A stretch of DNA of 49,253 nucleotides from Bacteroidaceae bacterium (GCA_017453465.1 JAFTEV010000050.1:1-49253); one strand, 5' to 3'; counted from the stretch's first letter, positions 25,201-31,931 are shown. The notes: generated by a model from the sequence alone, not told the origin. Program-made: numbers and translations.

Positions 25201-26011
25201 TGATGCGTTCTACCACACCCATGATGTACAACAACTCATTGTAGAAGTCTGTGTTCAGCGTGTTGTGGTCTGCCTGGAAGGGCAACTTGCGCAGATGAAT
25301 TTCGGATAAAAGCTTAAACAGATAGCGCACCTCGCGGCTCTGCCTATAAGCCATCAGGCCAAAGGCAGCTGTGTCGGCAGTGTCTTGTGTTGGCAATTCT
25401 CTTTTTATCTTACCAAGATCCACACAAGTGTATTCAATACGTGCTTCCACCTCTGCTATTTTTTGCTTGATGGCCTCATCGTAGATGGTTCCTGTGCGAT
25501 AGCCCTGAACATCACAGTCCAGTACCTTCTTTCTGAAAGCCTTGTCCTCATAGAAGAGTTTCAGGAAGTTCATCTTGTCAAACAAATAAATCTTCTGATA
25601 ATCCGTCACCATGAGGTTTCTGATATTTCGATTCTGCTTGCTTTCCTCACGCAGATAATAGAGAACAAGCTGCCGTAATGCTTTACGGTTCATGTGCTCA
25701 TCATCAATCATTTCGTTCGAACCAAAGCGTTTTGCCTCGGCCAGCACGAATGGCTCATCTCGTTCTTCCAACAATGAAATGGAGAAGTCTATATTGTTGT
25801 TAGACGGAGTAATGATATACTCTGCCCCATAAAACGCATCGCGAAGGAAATTGACAAACAAGGTTTTGTTAGGGTCTTCCTTGTCTTCAATCCTTAGTTT
25901 GCCAAGTAATTCCAGCAATGCATTAGTGAACTGAACCAGGGTTTCTTCTTGAGGGAGTGTGTGAAGATACGCCTTGTCAAGCACTTCAAATGGTGATTTT
26001 TTCTTTGCCAT
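22292..26011 (-). CDS. Type IIG restriction-modification enzyme (Eco57I-like)
   Basis: A single 1239-aa polypeptide fusing nuclease, methyltransferase and target recognition. The N-terminal PD-(D/E)xK-like site is IDFSISL...LAEAK with D75, E92 and K94. The methylase core has SAM motif I DPAVGSGHFLVSM near residue 565 and catalytic motif IV NPPY near 804, the N6-adenine type (NPPY). The region from about 990 onward, ending SGQGTARWLKYTVEEIPL, should hold target recognition. No separate S or R gene is nearby, as expected for type IIG. Its recognition sequence cannot be read from the DNA. The gene looks more AT-rich than its neighbours and splits rluA from ddl, hinting at acquisition. Confidence 0.88.
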   Translation of the reverse strand: MAKKKSPFEVLDKAYLHTLPQEETLVQFTNALLELLGKLRIEDKEDPNKTLFVNFLRDAFYGAEYIITPSNNNIDFSISLLEERDEPFVLAEAKRFGSNEMIDDEHMNRKALRQLVLYYLREESKQNRNIRNLMVTDYQKIYLFDKMNFLKLFYEDKAFRKKVLDCDVQGYRTGTIYDEAIKQKIAEVEARIEYTCVDLGKIKRELPTQDTADTAAFGLMAYRQSREVRYLFKLLSEIHLRKLPFQADHNTLNTDFYNELLYIMGVVERIKKGTAYIQRIDESDRETNSLLEQAIRQIEDHQPDLTEEETYDEALGLVITWVNRLLFLKLLEAQLLRGNMIEQKFLTSANVRSFNELQYLFVRILGRAEDERTTAIDAEQPDILKHWAKKYKDVPYLNSSLFDVTDQECRFVAIDCLMNGTVKNVYKKTKLRNHGKKADGTARRILDYILDFLDIYDFGADASVNVELHTKQSRKPIINAAVLGLIFEKINGYKDGAFFTPSYISGFICRKVLYQTALKKLNEWLGTAYGDIEDVIQHEDFSDPRRRAMANDAINSLTICDPAVGSGHFLVSMLNELICLKYDLGILQDCEQHRRLTAYRISVENDELAIVDGEGNYFAYTSWNEDSRKLQKTLFHEKQALIQNCLFGVDLNLKSVEICRLRLWIELLKNLYRENKHYCTLPNIDMKIKCGNSLLSKERVAIGGNAFKSQFDKKAVELVDIYRKDVEDYKYQIDKKRKAELLIKMRQTKACYYLSDSANLFGDKKPRQTTIDTAYDNRFEWMVEFPEVLDAEGNFLGFDAVIGNPPYISIKATGLSVVYGQELKQNRTSQKKKLYATFNPDGDIYALFYELGYKLLKPDGVLAFITSRKWMRNQSCEELRDFLSQQMNPQTLVDLRKLQLFHNATVETCILILSKEDNCHHTLCVETNKEDEKAVKEDLTAFAKEEKRITVHDFFTSDNWVLATPFEYEMKRQMEAGCKLLKECGVKINRGILTGYNPAFVLSSSEEKDAILNKCKSDEERRMTENILLPVLRGEDISQYAINWADLWLVNTHNGMEGKFEAVDVDRLPTLKEYLNTHLDKITERRDQGRTPYNLRNCAYLEDLKKPMIVWGELSDKAKFALQQGYAPLNTVFFMTGNHLEEILGVLNSKAVLWYFHTFKCSYSGQGTARWLKYTVEEIPLMQTFPEGLRDKVIQRMQLEKESADTEEREKIDAEIDELIFDAYGFSAEQKAYLRQWNN

Positions 26012-26051
26012 ACTAAAATAAGTGTATATACGTGTATGGGGCGATTTATTT

Positions 26052-27131
26052 CTATAGTGAACCAGCTTTGGTGAAGCCCTGCCACTTATGCAGTAAACTT
26101 GTTATGTCTTCGGGCAGTTCCGAGTCGAACTGCATTTCGCGGCCCGTGCGGGGATGGACGAAACCCAGCGTCTTGGCGTGGAGCACCTGACGGGGACAAA
26201 GCTTGAAGCAGTTGTCGATAAACTGCTTGTACTTTGCGGTGGGCTGCCCCTTCAGCACCTGGTCGCCGCCGTAACGCTCGTCGGCAAAGAGCGGATGGCC
26301 TATGTGACGCATGTGGGCACGTATCTGGTGGGTGCGTCCCGTTTCGAGCACACACTTCACCAGCGTGGTGTAACCAAACCGCTCTAATATATAATAATGT
26401 GTAACGGCGTGCTTGCCCTGGTCGGAGTCGGGGGGGAAGACGGCCATGCGCATTCGGTCCTTCGGGTCACGCCCGATGTTGCCCTCTATGCGCCCTTCGT
26501 CTTCCTTGAAATTTCCCCAAACCAAAGCGTTGTATTCACGCTGAGTCGTCTTGTTGAAGAATTGCAGACCCAGATGCGTCTTGGCCTCGGCAGTCTTGGC
26601 AATAACCAGCAGTCCGCTGGTGTCCTTGTCGATGCGGTGCACCAGACCTATTTCGGGATTGTTGATGTCATACTCCGGCGTGTCCTTGAAGTGCCACGCA
26701 AGGGCATTGAGCAACGTGCCGCGCCAGTTGCCAAAGCCTGGGTGCACCACCAGCCCGGCAGGTTTGTTCACCACCAGCAGGTCGGCATCTTCATAGACGA
26801 TGTTGAGCGGAATGTCTTCAGGCGAAATCTTGTTGTCATAGTGCGGACGGTCGAGCATGACCTGAATCACATCGCAGGGCTTCACCTTGTACGACCGCTT
26901 CACAGGCTTACCGTTCACATGGATGAAGCCCGCGTCGGCAGCCTTCTGCACACGGTTGCGGCTGGTGTTGGCCATCTGCAACAACAGATACTTATCGACA
27001 CGCAGCAGCGTCTGATTCCTGTCGCACACAAAGCGGTGGTGCTCATAGAGGCCCGCCTGCTCGTCCAGCTCCACCGTTTCCATCTGTGTCAAATCCCAGT
27101 CGTCCATACACTCTCTACACACCGTGCCCAT
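26052..27131 (-). CDS. RluA-family rRNA pseudouridine synthase
   Basis: A 359-aa pseudouridine synthase of the RluA/RluD family that converts uridines of 23S rRNA (RluD type sites likely). An S4 RNA-binding domain (LRVDKYLLLQMANTSRNRVQ, about 43-92) precedes the catalytic domain with the HRIDKDTSGLLV signature holding the active-site Asp and a late RTHQIRAHM motif. The start overlaps the stop of the PASTA gene as TAATG, so the two are translationally coupled. An alternative start is Met9. Confidence 0.93.
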   Translation of the reverse strand: MGTVCRECMDDWDLTQMETVELDEQAGLYEHHRFVCDRNQTLLRVDKYLLLQMANTSRNRVQKAADAGFIHVNGKPVKRSYKVKPCDVIQVMLDRPHYDNKISPEDIPLNIVYEDADLLVVNKPAGLVVHPGFGNWRGTLLNALAWHFKDTPEYDINNPEIGLVHRIDKDTSGLLVIAKTAEAKTHLGLQFFNKTTQREYNALVWGNFKEDEGRIEGNIGRDPKDRMRMAVFPPDSDQGKHAVTHYYILERFGYTTLVKCVLETGRTHQIRAHMRHIGHPLFADERYGGDQVLKGQPTAKYKQFIDNCFKLCPRQVLHAKTLGFVHPRTGREMQFDSELPEDITSLLHKWQGFTKAGSL

Positions 27132-27760
27132 TAAAAGTCCAAGTCGAAATCAGCCGCACTCTCCGGCTCAGCACCGACAAGCGTGTCCAGCTCCAGCGAG
27201 TCAATCTCTCCGGCACCGGCCAGGATGGTCAGTGCGCGGTCTCTCGACACCATTTCGCCCGTGTGCAGATAGCGAGTGCCCTGCTTCACGCCCACCACAA
27301 AGTCGCGTGGCTGTCCGTCCACCCGTTCACAGGGAGTCAGACTGAAGCCCAACACCTTCAGCTGGGCTTCGGCTTCACGCAGCGAACTGTTGTGCACCAG
27401 GTCGGGAAACTTCACCATGGGTTCCCCCTTCAAGTTGATGGTCAGGTAGATGATTCTGCCGTTCTTCACCAGACTGCCGCCTCTGGGCGTCTGTTCAATC
27501 ACAGCTCCAGGAGCCATGCGGGTGTTATACATGGAGTCAGCAATCTCCACCCGCAGCCCAGCCTCTTCGAGCAGTTCCGTGGCATTGTAGGCCGAGCTGC
27601 CCACCACGTTGGGGACTTCTATCTTTTCGCCATGATGCGTAAACTGGTTCAGGGCATAGAACGCACCCAAGGGCGCACCCACCAGAACCACACCCATCAG
27701 CACAATGTTCAGCCAGAACACAAAGCCCGACTTTCCTGTGAAATAAGCCTTAATATTCAT
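27131..27760 (-). CDS. PASTA-domain membrane protein
   Basis: A 209-aa bitopic protein: a short cytoplasmic N-terminus, one transmembrane helix (about 12-37) and two PASTA-like repeats (about 46-112 and 116-180; EVPNVVGSSAYNATELLEEAGLRV and FPDLVHNSSLREAEAQLKVLGFSL). PASTA modules bind peptidoglycan fragments or penicillin-type ligands in other bacteria. There is no kinase or transpeptidase domain attached, which is usual in Bacteroidetes. It is followed by rluA and, beyond the inserted restriction gene, by ddl, linking it to cell-wall synthesis by context. Confidence 0.88.
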   Translation of the reverse strand: MNIKAYFTGKSGFVFWLNIVLMGVVLVGAPLGAFYALNQFTHHGEKIEVPNVVGSSAYNATELLEEAGLRVEIADSMYNTRMAPGAVIEQTPRGGSLVKNGRIIYLTINLKGEPMVKFPDLVHNSSLREAEAQLKVLGFSLTPCERVDGQPRDFVVGVKQGTRYLHTGEMVSRDRALTILAGAGEIDSLELDTLVGAEPESAADFDLDF

Positions 27761-27779
27761 CCTTTCTACGTTTTGGCTG

Positions 27780-27787
27780 CAAAGTTA
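27780..27787 (-). promoter_or_regulatory. -7 box of the PASTA-rluA operon
   Basis: TAACTTTG on the minus strand, 19 bases before the ATG at 27760; no clear -33 element. Confidence 0.5.
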
Positions 27788-27793
27788 AACAAA

Positions 27794-27826
27794 AAAAGGC
27801 AGAAGTCTGTAAAACTACTGCCTTTT
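27794..27826 (-). terminator. Terminator of rpmH
   Basis: On the minus strand the arms around 27794-27802 and 27818-27826 (aaaggcag and ctgccttt) form a short stem followed by a T-run, directly after the rpmH stop. Confidence 0.7.
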
Positions 27827-27830
27827 ATTT

Positions 27831-27986
27831 TTACTTTCCGTGGTGTTCGCTTGAAACTGTCAACTTCTTACGACCCTTCTGGCGGCGTGATGCCAGCACG
27901 CGGCGACCATTCTTCGTCTGCATACGCAGGCGGAAACCATGCTTGTTAATCCTCTTTCTGTTGTGAGGCTGGAATGTTCTTTTCAT
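27831..27986 (-). CDS. rpmH: Ribosomal protein L34
   Basis: A 51-aa basic protein beginning [20 protein letters not shown] and continuing through [20 protein letters not shown], the standard L34 sequence of the 50S subunit. It has its own promoter at 28032-28062 and a terminator at 27794-27826. It is divergent from efp, with the shared intergenic region holding both promoters. Confidence 0.98.
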   Translation of the reverse strand: MKRTFQPHNRKRINKHGFRLRMQTKNGRRVLASRRQKGRKKLTVSSEHHGK

Positions 27987-28031
27987 AATTCTTATATATT
28001 TATTTAATCGTTTTTACGCAAAAAGCGGTTG

Positions 28032-28062
28032 CAAAGTTAGCCTTTTTTTGCAAATTGACAAA
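28032..28062 (-). promoter_or_regulatory. Promoter of rpmH
   Basis: On the minus strand TTTG (28059-28062), 19 bases, TAACTTTG (28032-28039): full consensus. Confidence 0.7.
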
Positions 28063-28089
28063 ATAAAACGCCGATTTATATCAACTTTT

Positions 28090-28120
28090 TTTGCTATTTT
28101 CGTGAAAACACGTAACTTTG
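28090..28120 (+). promoter_or_regulatory. Promoter of efp
   Basis: TTTG at 28090-28093, 19 bases, TAACTTTG at 28113-28120: full consensus. The start falls about 85 bases before the ATG at 28212. The leader carries repeated cgta/gcacgg words (gtacagacgtgcaaaacgca) of unknown meaning. Confidence 0.7.
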
Positions 28121-28211
28121 CACCCGAATTTAAATCATAAAGAACTCAAAAAAGTACAAACCAGAACGTACAGACGTGCAAAACGCACGGACGTAAAAAC
28201 GTAAAACATTT

Positions 28212-28781
28212 ATGGCTATTTTAGCAGGTGACATCAAAAAGAACGTATGCCTTCGCCTCGACGACGGCAAGATTTATGTAGTTATTGACTTCCTTCACGT
28301 AAAGCCAGGCAAGGGCAACACCGTGATGCGCACAAAACTCCGCAACGTGGAAGATGGCCGCGTGCTGGAGCGCACATGGATTGTGTCGGCAAAGCTCGAC
28401 GACGTGCAGGTGTCACACCAGCAGTTCCAGTACCTCTACAAGGAGGGCGAAGAAATGGTGTTCATGAACACAGACACTTACGAGCAGGTTAACATCGCAA
28501 AGGACCTCATCACTGGCGGCGACTTCCTCAAGGAAGGCGAGACCATGGTGATGGCCAGCATCGACGAATCGAGCGGTGCTATCCTCACAGCCGAGGCTCC
28601 CGTCAAGGTAGTGCTTCAGGTTACTTACACCGAACCCGGCCTGAAGGGTGACACTGCCACCAACGCCACCAAGCCAGCCACACTGGAGACAGGCGTTGAA
28701 ATCCGCGTGCCCCTCTTCATCAACGAAGGCGACCTCGTGGAGGTTGACACACGCGACGGTTCATACGTAACACGCAAGTAA
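28212..28781 (+). CDS. efp: Translation elongation factor P
   Basis: EF-P relieves ribosome stalling at polyproline stretches. The 189-aa length and the three-domain beta structure are standard. The loop HVKPGKGNTV contains Lys34, the position that is modified in many bacteria; no modifying enzyme (epmA type) is seen nearby. LFINEGDLVEVDTRDGSYVTRK is the typical C-terminus. It is followed by a strong terminator. Confidence 0.97.
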   Translation: MAILAGDIKKNVCLRLDDGKIYVVIDFLHVKPGKGNTVMRTKLRNVEDGRVLERTWIVSAKLDDVQVSHQQFQYLYKEGEEMVFMNTDTYEQVNIAKDLITGGDFLKEGETMVMASIDESSGAILTAEAPVKVVLQVTYTEPGLKGDTATNATKPATLETGVEIRVPLFINEGDLVEVDTRDGSYVTRK

Positions 28782-28806
28782 ACCACACGCTTCTCTTAAC
28801 AACCAC

Positions 28807-28845
28807 AAGGGGAGCACCTCACTGCATTGGTGAGGTGCTCCCCTT
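28807..28845 (+). terminator. Terminator of efp
   Basis: aaggggagcacctcac (28807-28822) pairs perfectly with gtgaggtgctcccctt (28830-28845), loop of 7, followed by tcttctg. Strong intrinsic terminator, effective in both directions. Confidence 0.85.
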
Positions 28846-28880
28846 TCTTCTGTGGCACCTCTGCACACCCCAATAAGCAT

Positions 28881-28994
28881 GACCTCGGAGAGGTCGCACT
28901 TCTGAATAACCCACGGTGGGCATGGCTCATTCATGCCCACCGTGGGTACAGCATGTATAGAAGATATATACGCGGCACTTCGATAGATGTGCCA
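28881..28994 (-). repeat. Three hairpins in the 3' region of the FISUMP gene
   Basis: A small dyad gacctcggagaggtc (28881-28895), a perfect 16-bp inverted repeat acccacggtgggcatg / catgcccaccgtgggt (28909-28924 with 28932-28947, loop 7), and a ggcac/gtgcc dyad near 28974-28994. They lie just downstream of the FISUMP stop at 29019, so they may shape or protect its mRNA 3' end. No T-run follows the main stem on either strand. Confidence 0.6.
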
Positions 28995-29018
28995 CACCAT
29001 CGCAGATGGTTCTGAAGA

Positions 29019-30317
29019 CTACGGGCAAACAGCACGAACACTTCGCCCGCGGTAACGGTCGTTGTAGCTCCGATACGCACCACTCGAATTGAAGTACACG
29101 TCCCAAGCGTCGCTCGGTGAGGACTCACCGAGCGAACTTGACCAATAGTTGCCGTAGCTGCCCGCACCGTTGAGCGAAGCGCCGTAGCGAGACCCAGCAG
29201 CGGGCAAGAAAATGGAATTGCCTGAAGGTCCTGCCACTTTCATGCCGTTCACGCCGTTCAGCGATGTCAATGTCCATGTGCACTTTGTCCGGAGTTCTGT
29301 CAGCTCGGCATCGGTCGGCATACGCCATGTGCCGCCCCAGTTTACATAAGCTGCATCGTCGGCAAGCTCAAGCTGGGTCTTGTTGTCGGGAGCCGAGTAG
29401 CTGTAATCGGAGGACGTGTTGTACTTGGTCAATGTCTTGTAGGTGCCTTGACACCACTTGTAGGTGCTCCAGCTGTAGTCTGTCTTTGCTGTGGTCTCGC
29501 CCCAGGCAAAGTAGTCACCGTAGTCTTCGGGAGCGTTTGCACCGATGTTCATCGTTGCCCATTTTACGGAGAGACCGAGGTCAACGGCTTCGTAGGTTGG
29601 AGCGGGAGATGCACTGGTCACGGTCACGGTACAAGTGGCAGTAGCTCCGAAGCCGTCAAGGGCGGTGCAGGTGATGGTGGCTGTGCCTTCGCCAACGGCT
29701 GTCACAACGCCGTCTGCCACGGTGACAACACTTTCATCACTGGATGTCCAGACAACCACTGGGCTGTCGGCATCCTGCGGATAGACTTCTGCTGTCAGCG
29801 TAATCTCCTCGCCCAGAGACAAGGTCGGGATTTGTCCTGCAATCCTAATTTCTGTGACAGGCTGCGACGGAGCCGTGCGGTAATAGACGTTGTAGTCGTT
29901 CCCGCTCATTGTGGAAAACCTCAGATACATCACTTCGTCAGTAAGGTAGAGCACAGACGCATCCTGCATATGTCCGTCGGGGTCGAACACCAGGATGCGC
30001 CCCTGGAATGGCAGGAACTTGTAGGTGTAGCCCTCCATGCCCAAGTTGCCGAAAGTGCCGTCAGCGTTGTAAGTGGTATAATTGCTCTTGGTCTGGTACC
30101 ACGTGCCCGCTATGCGGCTGTTGTCCACCACGAAGGGGTCAACCGTGCTGTTGATGACTTCGGTCTCGCCCGTGAGGTAGCCGTCGATGAGCAGGGTGAC
30201 ATCACCCACGTCAAGATTGTCGTTGTGATTCAGGTCGCCGTTAATCACTTGTGCGCTCATGGACATGGGCAGCAAGGCTGCCGCAAAAAGCAACGAAAAA
30301 CGCTTGAGTAGTTTCAT
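29019..30317 (-). CDS. Secreted surface protein with half-dockerin, Ig-like and FISUMP domains
   Basis: A 432-aa exported protein. After the signal peptide (MKLLKRFSLLFAAALLPMSMSA) comes a single dockerin-type calcium loop GDLNHNDNLDVGDVTLLIDGYL at the mature N-terminus, a poorly defined middle, a bacterial Ig-like domain (TEIRIAGQIPTLSLGEEITLTAEVYP..VVVWTSSDESVVTV) and a C-terminal FISUMP domain (GLSVKWATMNIGANAPEDYGDYFAWGET..WRMPTDAELTEL..YWSSS..GRSVRAVCP). The start at 30317 is set by the signal peptide and a promoter 54 bases upstream. It lacks the GIYIxxGKK tail. Ligand unknown; FISUMP is widespread on Prevotella and Fibrobacter surface proteins. Confidence 0.82.
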   Translation of the reverse strand: MKLLKRFSLLFAAALLPMSMSAQVINGDLNHNDNLDVGDVTLLIDGYLTGETEVINSTVDPFVVDNSRIAGTWYQTKSNYTTYNADGTFGNLGMEGYTYKFLPFQGRILVFDPDGHMQDASVLYLTDEVMYLRFSTMSGNDYNVYYRTAPSQPVTEIRIAGQIPTLSLGEEITLTAEVYPQDADSPVVVWTSSDESVVTVADGVVTAVGEGTATITCTALDGFGATATCTVTVTSASPAPTYEAVDLGLSVKWATMNIGANAPEDYGDYFAWGETTAKTDYSWSTYKWCQGTYKTLTKYNTSSDYSYSAPDNKTQLELADDAAYVNWGGTWRMPTDAELTELRTKCTWTLTSLNGVNGMKVAGPSGNSIFLPAAGSRYGASLNGAGSYGNYWSSSLGESSPSDAWDVYFNSSGAYRSYNDRYRGRSVRAVCP

Positions 30318-30370
30318 AGTTTTTGACTTTGTTTTAGTGGTTAAACAATTCTTATTGATTCGTTTGGCGG

Positions 30371-30401
30371 CAAAGGTAGGGCTTTTTTTGCGCACCGCAA
30401 A
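30371..30401 (-). promoter_or_regulatory. Promoter of the FISUMP gene
   Basis: On the minus strand TTTG (30398-30401), 19 bases, TACCTTTG (30371-30378): full consensus, start near 30364. Array C begins 69 bases upstream. Confidence 0.7.
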
Positions 30402-30469
30402 GGTTTGACGTGCTTTTTTATTGTAATTGTTGCGGCGGCACTGCATTTTACCAGTATTTTCAATGCATT

Positions 30470-30579
30470 GGTAAAACATTACCACTATGGTGGTAAAACT
30501 TTACCATCATAGTGGTAAAACTTTACCACCGCAGTGGTAATGAATTCCCTTTGTAGCGGTAGCGAATTACCAATGATGC
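30470..30579. repeat. 22-bp periodic array C (five units)
   Basis: Units start at exactly 30470, 30492, 30514, 30536 and 30558. Each is a 14-mer plus an 8-nt spacer. The 14-mers are ggtaaaacattacc, ggtaaaactttacc (twice), ggtaatgaattccc and ggtagcgaattacc; spacers are actatggt, atcatagt, accgcagt, tttgtagc and aatgatgc. Spacer accgcagt matches accgcagc of array A in seven of eight bases. The array starts 69 bases upstream of the FISUMP -33 element and ends at the stop codon of the phosphopantetheinyl transferase. Confidence 0.85.
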
Positions 30580-31167
30580 TTAGCGGATTTCGGACACAAA
30601 ACGCGCCACACTGAGGACGTAGCCCTGCGGAGCGTTGACTTCGGTGGTCAGCTCCACATTATTATATATAGTAAGGAGCTGTTTCAAGTCGTCCGTGATG
30701 CCAAGCCCCGTCAGTTTGGCCACGGCTTCCTTCTGGGTCCAGTATTTTGTAAACTCTGTGGTGGGGTCTTCGGACTGGACCATCTGGGCATATTCGGCCT
30801 CGTTGAGCGAGTAACGGGCAATGCTGTCGTTCATGCGGCCAATGCACTCGATGTCGATACCGACGGGAGCAGAACTGATAGCCACCGCGATGCCAGCTTT
30901 GCAGTGGCTGATGTTGAAATGAATGTCAGGATGTTCCAGCAGCGTGGGTTTGCCGTGCTCGCCAATGAGGAAATGGGGCTGGGCAGTAACGCCATATTCC
31001 TGGCGGAGCCCCTCGCAGAGCAAGAGGTAACTGAAGGCGCACTGTTTCTGCCCCAACAGGTGCTTGAACCGAAGAGCCTGTTCACGCCGCCAGTCGGGTA
31101 ACCGAGCGAGAGCCTCCTGCAAGGCCGTGTCGCTGATGTCTTCTATGCCAGTCTGTGTGTAAACCAT
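30580..31167 (-). CDS. 4'-phosphopantetheinyl transferase (Sfp-type)
   Basis: A 195-aa enzyme that moves the phosphopantetheine arm of CoA onto carrier proteins. The magnesium-binding motif VGIDIE (near residue 102) and the late KYWTQKEAVAKLTG (WxxKEA) identify the Sfp/AcpT superfamily, and HFNISHCKAGIAVAIS is the conserved CoA-binding block. It is two bases downstream of the M15 peptidase gene and shares its promoter. Its carrier protein may be the fatty-acid ACP; no polyketide or peptide synthase is in the window. Confidence 0.88.
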   Translation of the reverse strand: MVYTQTGIEDISDTALQEALARLPDWRREQALRFKHLLGQKQCAFSYLLLCEGLRQEYGVTAQPHFLIGEHGKPTLLEHPDIHFNISHCKAGIAVAISSAPVGIDIECIGRMNDSIARYSLNEAEYAQMVQSEDPTTEFTKYWTQKEAVAKLTGLGITDDLKQLLTIYNNVELTTEVNAPQGYVLSVARFVSEIR

Positions 31168-31169
31168 CC

Positions 31170-31805
31170 CTACTTCTCAAAATGCTGATAGTCTTTGACA
31201 CTCTTCCAGTCCCCACCCCACTTGAATCCATGCTGCTTGAAGAGCTTGCAGCACAGGTCGTTGGCATCAATCTTCATGGGAATATCGGTGCGTCGATGGC
31301 GGTCCTGGACAAAAGCTCGGCCAGCGGCGGGTTCCACATGGCCGTCGCGCAGACGGATGTAAGGATTGTAGAGCGGATTGATGTCGATGGCCATGCCCAG
31401 GCCATGTTTCGAGACCGTGCGTGTGCCCGTAACGAAACGAAAGTTAAAGCAAGACGTGTTGTTGGCCGTCATGGAGAGTTCGTCACTGGCATCGAAGTCA
31501 TCTATCAGACGGATGCTGCCGATGGGGTACTTGGCATCGTAAAGCTGCCGAAAGATTTCGAGCAAGTCCTGGGCAATGGCCTTGTTGCACACCAGTTCGC
31601 CCACCCTGCTGACGCCGTCCGCATCCCAATGCTCCACCTGCAAATAGCGAAGCTCACTGCGGGCCACTGTGCAGTCGGCCCCGTATGACCGCCCCTTCAT
31701 CCGCAGAAACACGCTGTCGGGCAGCGGCACAGCTTGCCACACTTGGCAGTGGAGGACCAGTGTCGCAGCCCACAACACAATGAATATAAACAAACGCACT
31801 TTCAT
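31170..31805 (-). CDS. M15-family D-alanyl-D-alanine carboxypeptidase-like protein
   Basis: A 211-aa exported peptidase of the M15 (VanX/VanY/endolysin-like) type. The zinc motif SKHGLGMAIDINPLYNPY holds the HxxxxxxD pair near residue 134, and the C-terminal DWKSVKDYQHFEK provides the third ligand (DxxHFE). An N-terminal hydrophobic stretch (MKVRLFIFIVLWAATLVLHC) acts as signal peptide. It probably trims peptidoglycan cross-links. Transcribed with the PPTase from a promoter that leaves only about ten bases before the ATG. Confidence 0.88.
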   Translation of the reverse strand: MKVRLFIFIVLWAATLVLHCQVWQAVPLPDSVFLRMKGRSYGADCTVARSELRYLQVEHWDADGVSRVGELVCNKAIAQDLLEIFRQLYDAKYPIGSIRLIDDFDASDELSMTANNTSCFNFRFVTGTRTVSKHGLGMAIDINPLYNPYIRLRDGHVEPAAGRAFVQDRHRRTDIPMKIDANDLCCKLFKQHGFKWGGDWKSVKDYQHFEK

Positions 31806-31815
31806 GTTTTTGCAG

Positions 31816-31823
31816 CAAAGGTA
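31816..31823 (-). promoter_or_regulatory. -7 box of the M15-PPTase operon
   Basis: TACCTTTG on the minus strand, ending ten bases before the ATG at 31805. Its expected -33 region falls inside the left repeat arm (31834-31863). Confidence 0.5.
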
Positions 31824-31833
31824 AGTGTTTTTT

Positions 31834-31920
31834 GAGTTAAAAGTTAAAAGTTAAAAGTTAAAATACCATGCGGGTAGCTCGCTACAATATATTTTAACTT
31901 TTAACTTTTAACTTTTAACT
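31834..31920. repeat. Divergent-promoter dyad built of agttaaa words
   Basis: The left arm (31834-31863) repeats agttaaa four times; the right arm (31891-31920) repeats aactttt/aact four times, the exact complement. The loop (31864-31890) contains gcgggtagctcgc. Each arm overlaps the -33 region of one of the two divergent promoters (M15 at 31816-31823, argC at 31932-31939). Confidence 0.8.
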
Positions 31921-31931
31921 CAAAAAAACTG

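Noticed and set aside
566-30579. CRISPR arrays
   Set aside because: The period (22 bp) and 8-nt spacers are too short, units are diverged palindromes, and no cas gene is in the window.
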